Below, in pieces: positions 8,640 through 16,866 of a DNA stretch of 64,000 bases (within the stretch, counting starts at the first letter, position 1; every line of letters begins with the position of its first letter). Under the pieces are notes generated by a model, which saw nothing but the letters and a program-made list of their open reading frames with translations, had not been told where the DNA came from and made no database searches. The stretch is from JBNKHG01 sp050290225 (GTDB lineage: Bacteria; Pseudomonadota; Gammaproteobacteria; Pseudomonadales; Cellvibrionaceae). The stretch spans positions 91,483 through 155,482 of the forward strand of contig JBNKHG010000002.1 of NCBI GenBank assembly GCA_050290225.1, read 5' to 3'. The position numbers and the translations under genes are program-made.

Positions 8640-9096
8640 GGCTACTTTTTGGGACGTGCGCTACATAACCTTTGTTTGCCTGTTTAGAGTATCGGTGTTT
8701 CTTTTGATCTTTTATGCCATTTGCAGCGGGTTGGATTATGCTCGCAGACCGCCATGGAAAGTCAAAGGTGTTGACGCCGCCCTGCAGACTCCGGAGTGCC
8801 GGACCACCCTGTCTGAAGGGCTTGTCGGGCACGTCCATGTGCCCTGCTTACAACACCTTTGACTTCCCTTGGCTCAGCACTTCGAACTTTGCAGCTTGCC
8901 GCTCGAACAGGTGCCAATTTCAGGGTTGATAAATTAACAGCACACCTGTTTGGGCGTAGCACTACAGTATTTATTTTTGTGATGTCAGGGCCAAAGATTC
9001 CCCCAACCATCAGCAAAGAAGCACTTTTCCCCCTTTTTTGGTATCCTACCGCCCCCTTTTTGCCCCCCAACCAAAACAGAGAGGAGCACCACCGCC
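8640..9096. other. Intergenic region nth-yffB
   Basis: 457 bases without a convincing gene; the short frames on either strand show no motif. It holds the 121-bp inverted-repeat element described separately, and an upstream segment of yffB with GAGGAG as its ribosome site. No promoter hexamers stood out. Confidence 0.7.
8752..8872. repeat. 121-bp MITE-like inverted-repeat element
   Basis: Terminal arms 8752-8773 and 8851-8872 are inverted copies matching at 20 of 22 positions, with a perfect 15-bp core (AAGTCAAAGGTGTTG). Inside are further small stems: CAGAC/GTCTG (8785-8789, 8811-8815) and GGGCAC/GTGCCC (8827-8832, 8839-8844). There is no coding capacity and no clear target duplication at the ends. 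It could be a miniature transposable element or a folded RNA. Confidence 0.65.
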
Positions 9097-9441
9097 GTGA
9101 CCACACTCTTCGGCATCAAAAACTGCGACACCGTCAAAAAGGCCCGCAAGTGGCTGGAAAACCAGGGGGTCGAGTACAACTTTCACGACTTCCGCATCGA
9201 CGGGCTAAGCCGGGACCAGGTCGAGAAATGGGTGGCAGAACTCGGTTGGGAAAACCTGGTCAACAAGCGCAGCACCTCCTGGAAGCAACTGAATGCTGAT
9301 TTGCGCGACAGCCTCAACCCCCAATCCGTTGTCCCCGTGATTCTGGAAAATCCAACCCTGATCAAGCGACCACTGCTGGATACCGGGGACAGCCGCCGGG
9401 TCGGATTCAAAGAAGCGGACTATCAGCAAGTGTTCGCCTGA
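9097..9441 (+). CDS. yffB: ArsC-family reductase-like protein YffB
   Basis: Small thioredoxin-fold protein of the ArsC/Spx/YffB family. The start is GTG at 9097 with GAGGAG upstream. 114 residues. GIKNCDTVKKARKWLE carries the single N-terminal cysteine, and the middle (NKRSTSWKQL) and end (IKRPLL, VGFKEADYQQ) match E. coli YffB. In E. coli yffB sits directly before dapE; here it precedes dapD and dapE, which supports the assignment. Its biochemical role is not settled in the family, and a true arsenate reductase function is unlikely. Confidence 0.88.
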   Translation: MTTLFGIKNCDTVKKARKWLENQGVEYNFHDFRIDGLSRDQVEKWVAELGWENLVNKRSTSWKQLNADLRDSLNPQSVVPVILENPTLIKRPLLDTGDSRRVGFKEADYQQVFA

Positions 9442-9510
9442 CAGCGAACCACACAGAGAATTAACCTCCCAATACCTATGGACGCGCCAAGACGCGTTGA
9501 GGACACAATT

Positions 9511-10545
9511 ATGACCAAACTCTACAGTCTGGGCCTCGGTGTAGGCACTAACAACAACAAGGGTGAATGGCTGGAAGTTTTCTACCCACAACCTCTGCTA
9601 AATCCCGAGCCTGCAGTAGCCGACGCCGTGGCCAATACCCTCGGCTATCAGGGCGGCAATCAGGCCGTGGGGCTGGATAGCGCCAGGATCGAACCACTGG
9701 CGGACGCACTGGCAGCGGCCGGCGCCGAGGAGCTGGCTGCCGTCGTGCGCTCTTTCCAGCACAGCAAACGTCCGCTGGTGGCCACCCTGCTGGAAAACGA
9801 TGACGCGCCCACTTCTGTGCCAGAGGCTTACCTGAAGTTGCACCTGATCTCCCACCGCCTGGTCAAGCCACACGGCACCAACCTGAGCGGTATTTTCGGT
9901 TCCCTGCCCAATGTGGCCTGGACCAATCAGGGCGCGATCGATCTGGACGAGCTTCCCGAGCGCCAGCTACAGGCGCGCCTGAACGGCGAATTGTTGGAAG
10001 TATCCTGTGTCGACAAATTCCCCAAGATGACCAACTATGTGGTACCGACTGGCGTGCGAATCGCCCACACCGCCCGTGTTCGCCTGGGCGCCTACCTCGG
10101 AGAGGGCACCACCATCATGCACGAAGGGTTCGTCAATTTTAACGCGGGCACCGAGGGCACCAGCATGATTGAGGGCCGCATCTCCGCCGGCGTGGTCATT
10201 GGCGAGGGCTCTGACCTGGGCGGTGGCTGCTCCACCATGGGAACGCTCTCCGGTGGCGGCAATATCATCATTTCCGTCGGCAAAGAGTGTTTAGTGGGCG
10301 CCAATGCCGGTATCGGTATTCCCTTGGGTGACCGCTGCATTGTCGAAGCCGGCCTCTACATCACGGCAGGCACCAAGGTAGTATTGCTGGACGACCATAA
10401 TGAAGTGGTGGAAACCCCCAAGGCACGCGAACTGGCGGGCAAGTCAGATCTGTTGTTCCGCCGCAATTCTGTCACCGGCGCGGTGGAGTGCAAGACCAAC
10501 AAAACCGCCGTCGAACTGAACGAGGAGCTGCACTCCCACAACTAA
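9511..10545 (+). CDS. dapD: Tetrahydrodipicolinate N-succinyltransferase, long form
   Basis: Transfers a succinyl group from succinyl-CoA to tetrahydrodipicolinate, the entry step of the succinylase branch of lysine/DAP synthesis. The start is the ATG at 9511 (MTKLYSLGLGVGTNN) with GAGG about 9 nt upstream; a longer reading to 9478 is rejected. It has 344 residues, the Pseudomonas-type length, rather than about 274 as in E. coli. The C-terminal half shows left-handed beta-helix hexapeptide repeats (for example IAHTARVRLGAYLGEGTTI, and the glycine-rich stretch around GGGNIIISVG). It lies between yffB and dapE. Confidence 0.95.
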   Translation: MTKLYSLGLGVGTNNNKGEWLEVFYPQPLLNPEPAVADAVANTLGYQGGNQAVGLDSARIEPLADALAAAGAEELAAVVRSFQHSKRPLVATLLENDDAPTSVPEAYLKLHLISHRLVKPHGTNLSGIFGSLPNVAWTNQGAIDLDELPERQLQARLNGELLEVSCVDKFPKMTNYVVPTGVRIAHTARVRLGAYLGEGTTIMHEGFVNFNAGTEGTSMIEGRISAGVVIGEGSDLGGGCSTMGTLSGGGNIIISVGKECLVGANAGIGIPLGDRCIVEAGLYITAGTKVVLLDDHNEVVETPKARELAGKSDLLFRRNSVTGAVECKTNKTAVELNEELHSHN

Positions 10546-10565
10546 GCGTACCGCTTCAGCGCCAG

Positions 10566-10591
10566 CCAAGGGCTCCAAGTGAAGCCCTTGG
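10566..10591. terminator. Hairpin after dapD
   Basis: A perfect 9-bp stem (CCAAGGGCT with AGCCCTTGG) with an 8-nt loop lies 20 nt after the dapD stop. No real U-tract follows, so it may stabilise the mRNA end or terminate weakly. Confidence 0.4.
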
Positions 10592-10697
10592 TGGTTAGCC
10601 GCGCTATTGGCGTACACCGTGCTACACTGTTGCGCTCGGCATACCCCCACACCCACCACAGTCCGATCAATTCCAAACACTACCAGGCATACCAACC

Positions 10698-11834
10698 ATG
10701 TCCGATCTCTCCCCTACCCTTGAACTGGCCTGCGACCTGATCCGCCAACGCTCCGTAACCCCGGAAGATGCCGGCTGCCAGGAGATGATGATCACCCGCC
10801 TGGAAGCCATCGGCTTCAGCACTGAGCGTTTGCGGTTTGAGGATGTGGATAATTTCTGGGCCGTGCGCGGCGATGAAGGGCCGATTGTCGCTTTCGCCGG
10901 CCATACTGATGTGGTCCCCACAGGTCCGGAAACCCAGTGGCAATATCCGCCTTTCGAACCCACGCTGGTGGACGGCATGCTCTACGGTCGCGGTGCGGCC
11001 GACATGAAGGGCAGCCTTGCAGCCATGGTCACCGCCTGTGAACGCTTCGTGTCCGAACACCCCGACCACAAGGGCCGTATAGCTTTTTTGATTACCAGTG
11101 ACGAGGAAGGCCCCGCGGTGAACGGCACAGTCAAGGTGGTGGAGTGGCTGCAGGCTAACAATACTCAAATTGACTGGTGCATTGTCGGCGAACCCTCCAG
11201 TACCGCCAATGTCGGTGACGTTATCAAGAACGGTCGCCGCGGCTCCCTGGGCGCAGAACTGATCATCAAGGGAATACAGGGTCATGTGGCCTACCCGCAT
11301 CTGGCCGACAACCCAATTCACAAACTGGCCCCGGCCCTGACCGAGTTGGCGGAGGAAACCTGGGACCAGGGCAACGATTTCTTCCCGGCCACCAGTTTCC
11401 AGGTATCCAATATCAACGGCGGTACCGGTGCCACCAATGTGATACCCGGTGAGGTAAAGCTGATATGTAACTTCCGATTTTCCACCGAGGTCACGGAAAC
11501 CCAACTGCGCCAGCGCACCGAGACCATTCTGGCCAGGCACGGCCTGAACTACCAGGTGGAGTGGACCCTGAACGGCCAGCCCTTTCTGACCGCGAATGGG
11601 GAACTGGTGGACGCCCTGGTGGCGGGTATTGCCGCGGAAACCGGCCGCGACACTGAACTATCCACCGCCGGCGGAACCTCCGACGGCCGCTTCATTGCAC
11701 CGACCGGTTCCCAGGTGGTAGAGGTGGGGCCGGTGAATGCGACTATCCATAAAGTGGATGAGTGTGTCAGTGCCGAAGATCTGAACACCCTGAGTGCGAT
11801 TTACCAGCGAGCACTCGAGCAGTTGCTTACCTGA
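10698..11834 (+). CDS. dapE: Succinyl-diaminopimelate desuccinylase
   Basis: Zinc metallohydrolase of the M20 family that removes succinate from N-succinyl-L,L-DAP. 378 residues (E. coli 375). Metal ligands are in FAGHTDVVPTGP, GRGAADMKG and the TSDEEGPAVNGT loop with the catalytic Glu pair; a further ligand lies in GEPSS and a late His in NATIHKVDECV. The dimerisation (lid) domain is present in the middle. It follows dapD by about 150 nt. With dapC, dapD and dapA in this window, most of the succinylase route is present. Confidence 0.97.
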   Translation: MSDLSPTLELACDLIRQRSVTPEDAGCQEMMITRLEAIGFSTERLRFEDVDNFWAVRGDEGPIVAFAGHTDVVPTGPETQWQYPPFEPTLVDGMLYGRGAADMKGSLAAMVTACERFVSEHPDHKGRIAFLITSDEEGPAVNGTVKVVEWLQANNTQIDWCIVGEPSSTANVGDVIKNGRRGSLGAELIIKGIQGHVAYPHLADNPIHKLAPALTELAEETWDQGNDFFPATSFQVSNINGGTGATNVIPGEVKLICNFRFSTEVTETQLRQRTETILARHGLNYQVEWTLNGQPFLTANGELVDALVAGIAAETGRDTELSTAGGTSDGRFIAPTGSQVVEVGPVNATIHKVDECVSAEDLNTLSAIYQRALEQLLT

Positions 11835-11910
11835 GTATCTCGCTGGCAGGCCGCCCAGGGTAATCGTTACAGTCACCTGAACCTACCCCTTTAGTATTAA
11901 TTGCCACGTC

Positions 11911-11952
11911 TTGACCTGAGTCAATCCGTTGGCAATGACGCTGATTTACACT
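11911..11952 (+). promoter_or_regulatory. FNR/Anr-type promoter of hemN
   Basis: TTGACCTGAGTCAA (11911-11924) is a perfect dyad matching the FNR/Anr consensus TTGAT-N4-ATCAA at 8 of 10 fixed positions. A -10 candidate, TACACT, is at 11947-11952. If transcription starts near 11959, the box centre falls at -41.5, the class II activator position. hemN begins 36 nt further on. This implies oxygen-regulated expression. Confidence 0.75.
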
Positions 11953-11994
11953 GCCGGGAATTAACACTTCCCTCATTGCCAGTGGTAATAATCG

Positions 11995-13428
11995 ATGACC
12001 CATTTACCCAGTAATGCCCATATTCAATGGAATGACGACCTGATCCGACGCTATGACCTGGCGGGGCCCAGATATACGTCCTACCCGACGGCCCCCCAGT
12101 TCAGCGACGAATTCGAGGCGGCGGAGCTGGCGGCAGCGGTGGAGCGCAGCAACGCCAGCCAGCGGCCATTGTCGCTCTACTTCCACATTCCATTTTGCGA
12201 TACCGTCTGTTACTACTGCGCCTGCAACAAGATTATTACTGCCGACAAGAAACGAGCCGTCCCTTACCTCAGACGCCTTTACCGGGAATTGGCCATGCAG
12301 GCGGAGCGATTCGATAGCAGCCGCCCTGTACAACAGCTCCATTGGGGTGGAGGTACTCCCACCTATATCAGCGACACGGAAAAGTGCGAGTTGATGGCGG
12401 AAACCCGCAAGCACTTTCGGTTGCTGGATGACGACAGCGGTGAATACTCCATTGAGGTTCACCCCGGCAGAATGACCGTTAACACCGTGTCCGTGTTGCG
12501 AGAGCTGGGTTTTAACCGTCTCAGTATGGGGATTCAGGATTTTGATCCCAAGGTGCAGAAAGCGGTCAATCGCTTTAACAGCGTCGATGAGGTGTCGGAG
12601 CTGGTAGCTGCGGCCAGGCGAGAGCGATTTCACTCCATCAGCATGGACCTGATCTACGGTCTGCCACACCAGTCCCTCACCACAATTGCCGCCACACTGG
12701 AGCAGGTGATCAATTTGTCACCGGACCGGTTGTCGCTGTTTAACTACGCCCACCTGCCGCATCTGTTCAAGGTTCAAAAGCAAATCGACGCCAGCGCCCT
12801 GCCAGAGCCACAGGAGAAACTGCAGATGCTGCAGTACGCCATCCAGCGTCTGTGTGAGGCCGGTTATGTGTACATCGGTATGGACCACTTTGCCAAACCC
12901 GATGACGCACTCACTATTGCACAACAAAATGGCGAACTGCAGCGCAACTTCCAGGGCTATGCCACCCACGGCAACTGCGATTTGCTGGCTTTTGGTGTGT
13001 CCTCCATCAGCGCGATCGACAATGTGTTTGTGCAGAACCACAAAACTATCGAGGACTACAACCACGCCATCGACTCAGGCGTGCTGCCCCTGAGCCGCGG
13101 TTTCAGTCTCAACAGTGACGACCGATTGCGTCAACGGGTGATTAACCAGCTGATTTGCCACTTCAAGTTGAGCTACTCCGATATCGAGCAGGAATTCGGG
13201 ATCAGCTTCCGGGATTACTTCTCAAGCGAACTGGCCTCACTTGAAGGGATGGCCCGCGATGGTCTGCTCAACCTGAGCCCGGAGGGTATCCAGGTCGCCG
13301 ATCAGGGGCGGTTGCTGATTCGCCGTATCTGCATGGTATTCGACGCCTATCTTACCTCGGCCAACAGGCCTGCAGAGGATGAGCCGGCGGGAAATGGCGA
13401 ACAGACCCGCTACTCGCGGATTATCTAA
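11995..13428 (+). CDS. hemN: Oxygen-independent coproporphyrinogen III oxidase
   Basis: Radical-SAM enzyme that converts coproporphyrinogen III to protoporphyrinogen IX without O2, in heme synthesis. 477 residues. The signature PFCDTVCYYCACNK carries the C-x3-C-x2-C-x-C arrangement peculiar to HemN rather than HemW. It is followed by HWGGGTPTY (SAM-binding GGGTP), the SIEVHPGRMT region and a C-terminal HemN domain. It is a monocistronic-looking gene behind an FNR/Anr box, matching Anr control of hemN known in Pseudomonas. A hairpin with flanking A and T runs follows the stop codon. Confidence 0.97.
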   Translation: MTHLPSNAHIQWNDDLIRRYDLAGPRYTSYPTAPQFSDEFEAAELAAAVERSNASQRPLSLYFHIPFCDTVCYYCACNKIITADKKRAVPYLRRLYRELAMQAERFDSSRPVQQLHWGGGTPTYISDTEKCELMAETRKHFRLLDDDSGEYSIEVHPGRMTVNTVSVLRELGFNRLSMGIQDFDPKVQKAVNRFNSVDEVSELVAAARRERFHSISMDLIYGLPHQSLTTIAATLEQVINLSPDRLSLFNYAHLPHLFKVQKQIDASALPEPQEKLQMLQYAIQRLCEAGYVYIGMDHFAKPDDALTIAQQNGELQRNFQGYATHGNCDLLAFGVSSISAIDNVFVQNHKTIEDYNHAIDSGVLPLSRGFSLNSDDRLRQRVINQLICHFKLSYSDIEQEFGISFRDYFSSELASLEGMARDGLLNLSPEGIQVADQGRLLIRRICMVFDAYLTSANRPAEDEPAGNGEQTRYSRII

Positions 13429-13472
13429 AAGCCCTAGGCGGCCAGGGACCGGCTAGGTAAACTAGGGGTTTT
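13427..13472 (+). terminator. Terminator-like hairpin after hemN
   Basis: AAAAGCCCTAG (13427-13437) and CTAGGGGTTTT (13462-13472) can pair as an 11-bp stem with one mismatch across a 24-nt loop, ending in four T. It contains three CTAG tetramers and begins within the hemN stop. The large loop makes it an imperfect terminator. Confidence 0.5.
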
Positions 13473-13499
13473 GACGCCAACGCAAGTGATTCTACCGCA

Positions 13500-13976
13500 A
13501 TGAGCCAACTGACCCACCTGGATGCTGACGGCCGAGCCCATATGGTCGACGTCGGCGCCAAAGCCAGCACTGAACGCCAGGCCACGGCCTGCGCCACTGT
13601 CACCATGACTGCCGAGACCCTGCAACTGATTGTCGAGGGCGGTCACAAGAAAGGTGACGTTTTCGCCGCCGCCCGTATTGCAGGCATCCAGGCCGCAAAG
13701 AAGTGCTCGGACCTGATTCCCCTCTGCCACCCGCTAATGCTTACCTCCATCAAGGTGGAACTGACCCCCGTCGAAGACCAAAATCAGGTTTATATCGAAG
13801 CCACCTGTAAACTCAACGGCCAGACCGGGGTGGAGATGGAGGCCCTGACGGCCGCTTCAGTGGCGGCCCTGACCATCTACGACATGTGCAAAGCCGTGGA
13901 CAAAGGCATGGTGATCGGGAACGTCAAACTGCTGGAGAAACAGGGTGGCAAATCCGGCCACTGGCAGGCACGCTAG
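13500..13976 (+). CDS. moaC: Cyclic pyranopterin monophosphate synthase MoaC
   Basis: Converts the MoaA product (3',8-cyclo-dihydro-GTP) to cPMP in molybdenum-cofactor synthesis. 158 residues (E. coli 161). Recognisable by ADGRAHMVDVG at the start, the AARIAGIQAAKK and LIPLCHPL segment, TGVEMEALTA and the DMCKAVDKGM tail with the active-site Asp/Lys. moaD and moaE follow directly, forming a small operon. moaA is not in the window. The adjacent anaerobically regulated hemN suggests a link to anaerobic respiration, though no shared promoter is visible. Confidence 0.97.
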   Translation: MSQLTHLDADGRAHMVDVGAKASTERQATACATVTMTAETLQLIVEGGHKKGDVFAAARIAGIQAAKKCSDLIPLCHPLMLTSIKVELTPVEDQNQVYIEATCKLNGQTGVEMEALTAASVAALTIYDMCKAVDKGMVIGNVKLLEKQGGKSGHWQAR

Positions 13977-14003
13977 CCGCCATTTACAACGATTTACGCG
14001 AGT

Positions 14004-14261
14004 ATGCCCATGATCAAAATTCTCTATTTCGCCCGCTACCGGGACGCCCTGGACTGCGACGGGGAAGATTTGGAACTCAATGACGACGTTGCCACCGTGT
14101 CTGAACTACGTGACTACTTGTGTGCCCGCGGTAACCAGTGGCAAGCCACTATCGGCGACAGTCGCACTCTGGTAGCGGTTAACCAGGCCGTCAGCCAGTG
14201 GGACACCGCTATCGACGATGGTGATGAGATCGCCTTCTTTCCCCCGGTAACAGGTGGTTGA
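14004..14261 (+). CDS. moaD: Molybdopterin synthase sulfur-carrier subunit MoaD
   Basis: Ubiquitin-like sulfur carrier that forms a thiocarboxylate at its C-terminus and donates sulfur to cPMP through MoaE. 85 residues. It opens with MIKILYFARYRDAL and ends in the diagnostic FFPPVTGG double glycine. It lies 27 nt after moaC and four bases before moaE, so production is probably coupled. Confidence 0.95.
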   Translation: MPMIKILYFARYRDALDCDGEDLELNDDVATVSELRDYLCARGNQWQATIGDSRTLVAVNQAVSQWDTAIDDGDEIAFFPPVTGG

Positions 14262-14265
14262 CTCA

Positions 14266-14736
14266 ATGAATGTCCATATCCAGGTCCAGGAAGCCGACTT
14301 CGACCTGGCCGCTGAGTACGCGGCGTTGAGAGCACAAGCCCCGAAAATTGGTGCCATAGCAACCTTCACCGGGTTGGTTCGGGACTTCAATGACGGCGAT
14401 ACTCAGTCCATGGAACGGGTCAACAATCTCTTCCTGGAGCACTATCCCGGTATGACCGAAAAGGTATTGGCCGACATCGTCGAACAGGCCTGCTCGCGCT
14501 GGGCACTGAACGGCGTGCGCCTGATCCACAGGGTCGGTCCCCTTTACCCCGCCGACCAAATCGTATTTGTGGGCGTGAGCAGCACTCACCGGGGGGACGC
14601 TTTCGCCGCCTGCGAGTTTTTGATGGATTTCCTCAAGACGCGAGCCCCCTTCTGGAAGAAGGAGCAAACCCCGGCAGGTGATCGCTGGGTCGATGCCCGC
14701 GACAGTGACAGTCAGGCAGCCGAGCGCTGGGATTAA
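14266..14736 (+). CDS. moaE: Molybdopterin synthase catalytic subunit MoaE
   Basis: Large subunit of molybdopterin synthase, acting with MoaD. The start is the ATG at 14266 (MNVHIQVQEADFDL), with AGGTGG about 8 nt upstream, rather than a GTG at 14254 that overlaps moaD. 156 residues (E. coli 150). Contains GAIATFTGLVRDFN, the LEHYPGMTEK motif, HRVGPLYPADQIVFVGVSS and the C-terminal KTRAPFWKKEQTP with conserved lysines. It ends the moaCDE run and converges on the hemerythrin-like gene. Confidence 0.96.
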   Translation: MNVHIQVQEADFDLAAEYAALRAQAPKIGAIATFTGLVRDFNDGDTQSMERVNNLFLEHYPGMTEKVLADIVEQACSRWALNGVRLIHRVGPLYPADQIVFVGVSSTHRGDAFAACEFLMDFLKTRAPFWKKEQTPAGDRWVDARDSDSQAAERWD

Positions 14737-14764
14737 CCTCTCGATTCAGCGCTGAGACACTACA

Positions 14765-15352
14765 CTAGGTCTGGGACTGGTTGTCGATGGGTTGAATTTC
14801 CTCTTCCATCTCGACGATATACCGGTAAAGATTCTGGTAGTCGTCCTGTAGCGGCTTGTCGAACAGGGGGTCGGCCATGGCGTCGAGGCTTGCTGCCACC
14901 TGCCCCCAATCCTCATCTGTCAGATATTGATCGATCAACGGGTAGATCAGATCGTTTTCCGTATCCAGGTGCTGCGACTGACGATCGATGAATTCTTGCG
15001 CCGCAGATCTCAACTCCTGGGCGGGCACCACACAATCGTTGGCCACTGCAAGAAATAACTGACTTACCCGCGGTGTCAGCTGCTCAAGCGACTCGTGTTC
15101 GGCCAGCAGTGACTCGATTAACTCGCGCTCTGTGATTTCCTTGTCCAGCAAGCGGCGGAAAATCACGTCCTCCACCGGGTGGTGCCACTTCTCCGGGTAG
15201 ACCTGGACATAATCCAGGGCATCCAGGATCACCGATAATTTGGCGGGCCGAGTGCTTTTGGGGCCATAGCAATTTATTTCCCGCTGCAGGCAATACAGCA
15301 GGCGCTGAAAATGATAGTGGTCCCTGTACAGCTGACGCTGAAGCGCATGCAT
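14765..15352 (-). CDS. Hemerythrin-like (HHE) domain protein
   Basis: All-helical protein with histidine-carboxylate motifs typical of bacterial hemerythrin HHE domains: DHYHFQRLLYCLQ near the N-terminus, HHPVEDVIFRRLLDKE, a central AEHESLE, and a later HLDTENDLIYPLIDQYL. These could ligate a di-iron centre that binds O2 or NO. The start is the ATG at 15352 (MHALQRQLYRDH), with GGGAGGAG upstream; a GTG at 15367 lies at that ribosome site and is rejected. 195 residues, no signal peptide. An Anr-like half-perfect site lies about 83 nt upstream. The physiological role is unknown; oxygen or NO handling is inferred from the family. Confidence 0.85.
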   Translation of the reverse strand: MHALQRQLYRDHYHFQRLLYCLQREINCYGPKSTRPAKLSVILDALDYVQVYPEKWHHPVEDVIFRRLLDKEITERELIESLLAEHESLEQLTPRVSQLFLAVANDCVVPAQELRSAAQEFIDRQSQHLDTENDLIYPLIDQYLTDEDWGQVAASLDAMADPLFDKPLQDDYQNLYRYIVEMEEEIQPIDNQSQT

Positions 15353-15428
15353 AATCGCTCCTCCCACGAAAAACAGGCCATTATTAATTTAAGTATTAAC
15401 ACACTATGGGTAATTCGAAAGTATCACC

Positions 15429-15442
15429 ATGACCCATATCAA
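15429..15442 (-). promoter_or_regulatory. Possible FNR/Anr-like box upstream of hemerythrin gene
   Basis: On the minus strand, TTGATATGGGTCAT matches TTGAT-N4-ATCAA at 8 of 10 fixed positions. Its centre is about 83 nt before the start codon, close to the 78 nt seen for hemN. A weak -10 (CATAGT) is at a fitting distance. Suggestive only. Confidence 0.35.
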
Positions 15443-15480
15443 TGTGTGCATGGCTTGCATTTGGTGTCTGGCGCTATAGG

Positions 15481-15747
15481 ATGACGGTCATGAAATGGCT
15501 GACAGCACTGCGACTTCACTACACCGCCCCACTGACAAAGTCCTTTAAACAGTTTCGCCTGGGGCTGGGGTTGTTCTTCCTGGGTCTGGTGCTGATCTAC
15601 ATCGCCCACCAACTCTGGCCCCCATCGTTGGCGCAGGAGAGCATTACCCTGGCCGGTTTAGTGCTGGTCGGCGTGGGATTTTTGCTGGCCATGTTGGCGC
15701 AGATGCGCATGGTGATCAGCCGTATACTGGTATTTTTCCTGAAATAG
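15481..15747 (+). CDS. Small two-helix membrane protein, unknown
   Basis: 88 residues from the ATG at 15481; an internal ATG at 15490 and an upstream in-frame start at 15442 are alternatives. The sequence has a basic N-terminal stretch (LRLHYTAPLTKSFKQFR), a first hydrophobic segment (LGLFFLGLVLIYIAHQLW), a short polar linker and a second hydrophobic segment (ITLAGLVLVGVGFLLAMLAQM). This predicts an inner-membrane protein with both ends on one side. I do not recognise the family. It is divergent from the hemerythrin-like gene and converges on rsmJ. Confidence 0.6.
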   Translation: MTVMKWLTALRLHYTAPLTKSFKQFRLGLGLFFLGLVLIYIAHQLWPPSLAQESITLAGLVLVGVGFLLAMLAQMRMVISRILVFFLK

Positions 15748-15805
15748 GTCCCGACGGGTTCAATACCGCCGCGGGCGGCTCAAACAAGCCCACCCAATCA
15801 GAGAC

Positions 15806-16654
15806 TCACTCTTCGGCAGCATGCAATTTATCGGGTAATTTTCGAAGCGTGTATATATCGAAGCGGCTTGATTTGCCCGGCAACTGGTAGCTGGGTGTGC
15901 GCCCACCCAAGCAGGGCGCCTTGCGTGGGCGTTTGACCACCACCCGGTAGCGCGCCCTCTCCAGGCTCTTTTCCAGTAACTGATCCGCATCCAGATCCCC
16001 TCCCACCAGCGTGTGAAAAGCCTTCATCGCTTTTTTTACATCGGCGGCCTTGCTCCTCTCCGGGAACATCGGATCCAGGTAAATCACCTCTGCCACCGAA
16101 TCGTCCGAAAGAGTATCCAGGTATTCGATACTGTCGGCGCAGTGCAATGTCATCCGTTCAACAATTGCCAGCAACTCGGCATCCTCCTGGCGTCCATACG
16201 CCTCAGCCCGCGCCAGCCCGTCGGCGAGCAGTGCCTGCACCAACGGTGAGCGCTCCACCAGAGTCAATCGACACCTCAAACTGGCCAACACAAAGGCGTC
16301 CTGCCCCAGGCCCGCGGTCAAGTCCAGAACCCGGGGATAAATACCAGCCTTGAGTCCTACCGCCTTGGCGATCATTTGCCCCTTGCCGCCACCAAATCTG
16401 CGCCGGTGACTGGCGGCCCCTGACACAAAGTCCACCCGGATAGGTCCGGGAGCCTTCCTGCCCGTTTGCTGCAGGCTCACCCCCAAATGATCGAATACCA
16501 GGGCAAAGGCGGCCAATTGCGTATCCAGTGATTTAGGGTCCAGACCACACAGGCCCTCTATCCCCAAACGGTTTGCCAAACGCACGCCCGCCAATCGATG
16601 TTGTTCGTCGTTGACGATAATCACCAGGGACTCCGCCCCATAGAGTTCTACCAT
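15806..16654 (-). CDS. rsmJ: 16S rRNA m2G1516 methyltransferase RsmJ
   Basis: SAM-dependent methyltransferase (formerly YhiQ) that modifies guanine 1516 of 16S rRNA. 282 residues. The N-terminal half has the PIRVDFVSGAASHRRRFGGGKGQ segment of the family (split here by residue 20 for brevity), then motif I VLDLTAGLGQDAFVLAS and the catalytic/substrate loop YLDPMFPERSKAADVKK. The C-terminal RPRKAPCLGGRTPSY is also characteristic. It is a single gene, convergent with the small membrane protein and divergent from the phosphate-binding/OmpA gene. Confidence 0.95.
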   Translation of the reverse strand: MVELYGAESLVIIVNDEQHRLAGVRLANRLGIEGLCGLDPKSLDTQLAAFALVFDHLGVSLQQTGRKAPGPIRVDFVSGAASHRRRFGGGKGQMIAKAVGLKAGIYPRVLDLTAGLGQDAFVLASLRCRLTLVERSPLVQALLADGLARAEAYGRQEDAELLAIVERMTLHCADSIEYLDTLSDDSVAEVIYLDPMFPERSKAADVKKAMKAFHTLVGGDLDADQLLEKSLERARYRVVVKRPRKAPCLGGRTPSYQLPGKSSRFDIYTLRKLPDKLHAAEE

Positions 16655-16726
16655 AGCCTGGCCCTGCCCAACGATTGTCGATAAGGCGCGGAATTTTCCG
16701 AAAGCTCAGCCCTTATTTCAACAAGA

Positions 16727-16744
16727 ACTTCATCAAATTGTCAC
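16727..16744 (+). promoter_or_regulatory. Weak Pho-box-like repeat
   Basis: ACTTCAT and TTGTCAC are 11 bp apart with an A-rich spacer, resembling the CTGTCAT-type direct repeats of a PhoB site (4/7 and 6/7 matches). A third partial unit follows 11 bp later. It lies upstream of the PstS-like/OmpA gene, but the distance to a convincing -10 is not ideal. Confidence 0.3.
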
Positions 16745-16866
16745 AAATAAGCCATACTCTTTATGCCTTAAACGAATCAAATTAGCGATAGAATTTACCC
16801 TGACAGCCGCTCCATTGCACTTTCAACACTACAGACCAACAACACTACCGACCAATCGCGAACCCA

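Noticed and set aside
8752..8872. Integron attC site
   Set aside because: The arms carry GTT on the left and AAC on the right, the reverse of attC order, and no cassette or integrase is nearby.
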